Source: Anseranas semipalmata
Lineage: Eukaryota; Chordata; Aves; Anseriformes; Anseranatidae
Direction of reading: 5' to 3'
DNA: 64,000 nt
NCBI GenBank assembly: GCA_013399115.1
Contig: VXAA01007190.1
Span: 132,232 to 196,231, forward strand
Shown here in pieces: positions 59,788 through 64,000 of this stretch (the first letter of the stretch is position 1; each line of letters opens with the position of its first letter). The position numbers and the translations under genes were made by a program. The notes below the pieces were generated by a model that was given only the letters and a program-made list of their open reading frames with translations, had not been told where the DNA came from and did no database searches.

Positions 59788-60078
59788 AGAATCACAGAAT
59801 CACAGAATTCTTAAGGTTGGAAGAGACCTTCAAGATCACCTAGTCCAACCTATGACCTAACACTAACAAGCCCTCCACTAGACCGTGTCGCTAAGCTCTA
59901 CATCTAAACGTCTTTTAAATACATCCAGGGATGGTGACTCGACCACTTCCCTGGGCAGCCTGTTCCAAAGTCTAGCAACCCTTTCAGTAAAAAAATTTTT
60001 CCTAATAATTTTCCTAATATCTAACCTAAACCTCCCCTGACGCAACTTTAGCCCACTTTTCTGTTCAGGGAAAAGGAA
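59788..60078 (-). mobile_element. CR1 LINE fragment, 5'-truncated
   Basis: The plus strand reads CAGAATCACAGAATCACAGA, GGTTGGAAGAGACCTTCAAG, CCTGGGCAGCCTGTTCCAAA, and on through TTTTTCCTAATAATTTTCCT. The minus-strand frame encodes [20 protein letters not shown], the conserved CR1 ORF2 C-terminus. Subfamily differs from the other copies here. Confidence 0.94.
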
Positions 60079-60177
60079 CAATAATATGTGTGACTGACCA
60101 AATATAATTTAGTCAATAAAGTTCAAATTTACCGTTCATAAAGATCTTGACTTTAAGTAGCTGACTGAAGTATCAAA

Positions 60178-60455
60178 TTACTCATTTAAGGACACCTCCA
60201 TTTTCTTTTAGATTACTTTCATTTTTCTATACATATTTTAAAAACAATTTTATTTATATAAAGACCATGATGATTGTCTTTTGCCTTTTTTTTTTTTTTT
60301 TTTTTTTTGAAATTTTAGCTTTTNTTACTCATTTAAGGACACCTCCATTTTCTTTTAGATTACTTTCATTTTTCTATACATATTTTAGAAACAATTTTAT
60401 TTATATAAAGACCATGATGATTGTTTTTTTCCTTTTTTTTTTTTTTTTTTTTAGA
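60178..60455. repeat. Near-identical direct duplication across an N: probable assembly artefact
   Basis: The segment from TTACTCATTTAAGGACACCT at 60178 repeats from 60325 with only two or three differences over about 130 nt. Both copies end in a long T-run, and a single N at 60324 separates them. This is what results when two contig ends that overlap at a poly(T) are placed side by side instead of merged. Confidence 0.85.
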
Positions 60456-61399
60456 AATATGAGCTGTACAGGTTGTGGACGTCAAAGGCAAGGAACTCTC
60501 TTTGAAAAGGAAACCTTGTAAATAGGGTCCTCAATATAACAGTGAGGACACTGAAATGGAAGGAAACCAGTAAAGGATGGTGATAAATGAATTTCCTTAA
60601 CTGAGGTATTTTGGTTCTTCATCTTTGTTAAATCTAATGATTGCTGGGATACTCTGAGGGAGTTTCAGACAGTAGCAAATATATAATGGATATGCTGGCA
60701 CTTCTTACTAAACTCTGACAATTCCTACTTTGCACGGGACAAATCTAAGTATTTCCTTGTATTAGCAGTATGTGTTTTCTCCTCAAGGAGGACTGATGGT
60801 ATTTAGGATGTTTAATGAGTAATGACCTGGCTGAGATTTGCAGCATCAGAAGATATATCTTAGGTTGCTGTCTTCAGGGAGAAATTGAAGCATATTGTTT
60901 CATCATATTCCACAAGAGAGGAGTTAGAATTATCTTACAACAACCACATGTACCATGGAGTAATTATCCGTTCCCGGTCTAATACTTGCAGTAGCATAAT
61001 TCACCAAATTAGTTCTTGCATTTTAAGAAAGCTACAAATTAGCATGTTTAAGCTACAGAAAAATATGACTACATGGAGAGGTCTCTCCTCATGTTGCTTT
61101 AATTACATTTTTTCAAGATATATATCGCCTTTTTTAGCAAGTGGTTTGTCATGCCTTTTTACTTTTTTTTTGCAAAGTTCATACTTAGACTTGCTAATAG
61201 TTTGATTAAGAAGCAAAGTAACTGTGTCTACCACAAAGGATCATTCTGGTACACTCTCTTTTTGAAACCAAACCCTAAAGTGGGAGAGGGGAATGAGTCT
61301 CTTTAGAGACGATATTTTTGTAGTCCTAACATTTATAGCAATTGGTTTGTTTGTCCTCATTGACTGGGTAAGTTGGATGCAATCCTTCAGGAAGGGACT
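60456..61399. other. Intergenic, no gene seen
   Basis: AT-rich DNA. The frame at 60885-61205 (106 codons, plus) has no splice or family support. Confidence 0.45.
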
Positions 61400-61866
61400 G
61401 CATCGGTCTCCCACAGGCTGCAGCTCTGGCCCGGAGCCTGCTCCTGCAGGGGCTCTCCATGGATGGCAGCCTCCTTCAGGTCAGGGCATATCCACCTGCT
61501 CTGTCATGGTACCCATGGGCTGCAGGGGGACAGCCTGATCCACCATAGTCCACTGCATGGGCTGCAGGAGAACTTCTGCTCCAGTGCTTCATCTCACTCC
61601 TTCTTCACTGACCTTGGTGTCTGCAGAGTTGCTTTTCTCTTTCTCACTCCTCCCTCCCAGCTGTTGTTCCACAGCAGTTTTTTCCCTTTCTTAAATCTGC
61701 TCTCCCAGAGGCACAACCAGCGTTGCTCACTGGCTCGGCTCTGGCCAGCGGTGGGTCCCTTTTGGAGCTGGTTGGAGCTGGCTCTGATCTGACATGGGGC
61801 AGGTGCTGGGCTCTGCTCACAGAGGCCACCCCTGCAGACCCCCTGCTACCAGAACCTTGCCACATT
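61400..61866 (-). mobile_element. Partial copy of the 1.08 kb LTR family
   Basis: It matches copy 1 from about 1108 to 1614 in the same (minus) orientation: GGCTGCAGCTCTGGCCCGGA, CACCTGCTC, CATGGGCTGCAGGGGGAC, and the end CTACCAGAACCTTGCCA. Only the 5' half of the LTR (in its own orientation) is present. It has more substitutions and small deletions than the two full copies, so it is older. Confidence 0.88.
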
Positions 61867-63688
61867 ATTTGCTATCAGTTTATTCTAGTATTTGAGTCCA
61901 ACTTTACTAACTGCATTGTTAATTTTAGCAGAGGTGATTGTTTATCACAAATAGGAAATAGTCTTGTTCTCTGGTTTAAAGACTGTCCTTTTTTCTGGGC
62001 TCCTGTTTTTCAACAATTCCCTTGGCACTTAAAATTAATTGCATGAAACAGAGGTGCATATGTGTGGCTGCAGTCCCAGTTCTGCCCTGAAAAATGAGGC
62101 TTGTGTGTCCATTGCTGAAGCACATGTAGTTTTCTCTCAGTTGTATCTCTCTCTGGGGCATCCATCTCTCAAGCTGCCTCTCTCTCTCTGTCGCCTCCCT
62201 GTTGCCTCTCTGTCTCATTCTCCTACTCTGTGTCATTCTCTGTCGTTCTGTATTTTCTTTCTTTTTTAATAGTATCTTAAAATATTTCATCAAATTTGAC
62301 CTAGAGATTTGTATGTGAAGGGGTTTTGATCTGGGAAATTGTTTTGTTTTGTTTTGTTTCCCTATGAAGACTATAAACCTTCTGTATATGAACAGATAAC
62401 CTGAATAGGTTCCCCTGAGGCATCTGAGTTCAAAGGAGAGCTGAGGTAACAATTTTTAGTTTCAAAGGATTTGCTATGCTTTGTGACTTTAGTACAGCTG
62501 AGATCTGTTTCCTGTTTTATGAACAGTAGAAAAAATTGGTTACAAACTTCTGTGTGTGTGTGTATATGTGTGTGGTTATTTTTTTAAATACTGAAGTCAT
62601 CAGAAATCTGGAAGATTTGCTTTTAAATTTTTAGACTTAAATAAGTAAGTTAATTCTCATTACCAAAGTTCATTTTAGAGTGAGTTTTAGTTTTATTTCC
62701 ATGGTAGTTTTTTCAAATCTGAATTGGAGAAAAATCAGATGTTCTTTGAAAAGGTACTTTTTCTCCCTCTCTCTGTCTCCATCCTTCCCTTCATTTGTAT
62801 TATGTAGCAGTGAAATATCGATAAACTGAGAGTTAGTAACCTATGGATTTGAATTCTAGATATGATGTTAGACTTGCTCCAGCTCCCCAGTTTCCTAAAA
62901 TGTGCAGAGGCAAGCAGTTGCTATCTCATGGAAGAGCTGTGAGCTGGGAATTAAGGCTGTTAGTAGCATAAAGGAGGCAGAAATATTTGTGAGCAGCTTG
63001 TTATCATCCTTTCCTAAGGGCTTCTTATTAAGGAGCACAAGCCTTATGAATTATTATCATGTCCTAAGAAAGAGTAGACCTGAATTGTGTACAAACACCC
63101 TTAATACTGACCTACAAGATCATGTAGCTGTAATCTGCATAACAGCTTGAGTTGTGTGAAGTAGAGACCAAGGCAAAATATTGTATAGTTATATTTTCCT
63201 CTAGGCTTACATCACTTTGTCAGCCATGCACAGCAGTCCTTCCTCTTTAGTTCAGAAGATCATACATGCGTGAGCTCTCAAGAGTAGAGTTCATTACACT
63301 ACCATATTTGGCAAACATAACTCCATTTTCATTTTAGAGATACTGTTATTGTATCCCATTGCTTAGAATAATTTTTAATCAAGTATATATACATATATAT
63401 ATATATATTTGGACCAACTAGTTTGGCATCAGCCCATCAGAAATACTGTTGTTTTTTTTTTGTTTGTTTGTTTGTTTTGTTTTGTTTTTACCTTTTTACA
63501 GCAGGAACAAGATGGCTAATATTTAGCATTACATGTTCTGTATGTGTATGATTTGGTGATCAATACTTCTGAATATTAACAAATTATTCATTACAGTGGA
63601 TATGACATGAATTATGTTAGACTGTTCCTGATTCTAAATTGAGTGAAATTAAAGAACTATGAAACGTGAATTCTGGATAATGGATGTG
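61867..63688. other. Intergenic, no gene seen
   Basis: Contains a CT-rich stretch (62145-62270) whose reverse strand gives an Arg/Glu-rich artefact frame, a GT-run (62551-62574), a TA-run (63387-63408) and a (GTTT)n/GTTTT run (63459-63487). No exon is supported. Confidence 0.45.
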
Positions 63689-63936
63689 TGTCCTGGTTTT
63701 GTCTGGGATAGGGTTAATTTTCTTCATAGTACCTGGTATGGTGCTGTGCTTTGGATTTATGATGAAAATAGTGTTGATAACACATTGATGTTTTAGTTGT
63801 TGCTGAGCAGTGCTCGTACAGAGCCAAGGACATTTCTGCTTCTTGTGCTGCTTTGCCAGCAAAGAAACTGGGGCTGCACGAGCAGTTGGGAGGGGACACA
63901 ACCAGGACAGCTGGCCCAAACTGACCAAAGGGATAT
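63689..63936 (+). mobile_element. Truncated ERVL-like LTR (5' part only)
   Basis: It begins TGTCCTGGTTTTGTCTGGGA and follows the 21349 LTR closely (TAGGGTTAATTTTCTTCATA, GATAACACATTGATG, GGAGGGGACACAACCAGGAC) up to GACCAAAGGGATAT. Similarity stops there, and the following sequence is unrelated, so the 3' half was lost. Confidence 0.9.
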
Positions 63937-64000
63937 GAGAATAGGTACCTGAGAATTTTTATGCCTCTTTAAGGTAAGTCCATGCCCTGTAGCTACCCTT

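Noticed and set aside
59878..60081. 67-codon frame on minus as a gene
   Set aside because: It is the CR1 ORF2 C-terminal tail ([12 protein letters not shown] motif).
61976..62452. 158-codon Arg/Glu-rich frame on minus
   Set aside because: Driven by a CT-rich simple stretch; no splice sites, start context or homology visible.

Overview
The window is nuclear DNA from a bird. The evidence is the repeat content: many CR1 LINE fragments with the typical avian 3' end (ACAGAATCACAGAAT...GGTTGGAAGGGACC) and several avian ERVL-type solo LTRs. The background is AT-rich and gene-poor. Most long open frames are chance frames or sit inside LTRs and CR1 copies. I found no rRNA, tRNA, CRISPR or bacterial-type feature.

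The one convincing gene is a plus-strand, multi-exon gene whose 3' half runs from about 3973 to 17950. I assembled eleven coding exons from splice sites and reading phase. Nine consecutive exons (174, 78, 114, 120, 63, 108, 108, 201 and 63 nt) are all multiples of three and all phase 1 at both ends. They are followed by a 92-nt exon (phase 1 in, phase 0 out) and a 53-codon terminal exon with a TGA stop at 17368-17370. The 3' UTR has two AATAAA signals near 17930-17948. The roughly 427 visible residues are mostly polar, charged and probably disordered, with an acidic tract near the start. The C-terminus is compact and hydrophobic, probably helical. I do not recognise the protein. One intron is a clear GC-AG intron and a second exon has a weaker GC donor. 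The 5' part of the gene lies upstream of the window or was not recognised.

Layout: 1-3.5 kb holds an old intergenic segment and a 1.08 kb LTR in minus orientation. 3.5-18 kb is the gene, whose introns contain a solo LTR, a CR1 copy, a pentanucleotide microsatellite and a tRNA-SINE-like relic. 18-24.2 kb is intergenic, with a 594-bp solo LTR and a second 1.08 kb LTR inverted relative to the first and nearly identical to it in places. 24.2-53.5 kb is mostly unique AT-rich intergenic DNA with CR1 copies at 31.5, 42.9 and 45.3 kb and simple repeats. 53.6-54.5 kb holds a short degenerate tandem array whose units carry telomere-like CCCTAACCCTA motifs, interrupted by a CR1 fragment. 54.5-64 kb is intergenic with more CR1 and LTR fragments, a suspected assembly duplication at a single N (60324), and a truncated LTR at the right edge.

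No clearly new biological system is visible. The items most worth following are the unidentified symmetric-exon gene, the inverted LTR pair, the telomere-motif tandem array, an unnamed repeat pair (18.2 and 58.9 kb) and several exon-like segments that do not fit the main gene model.
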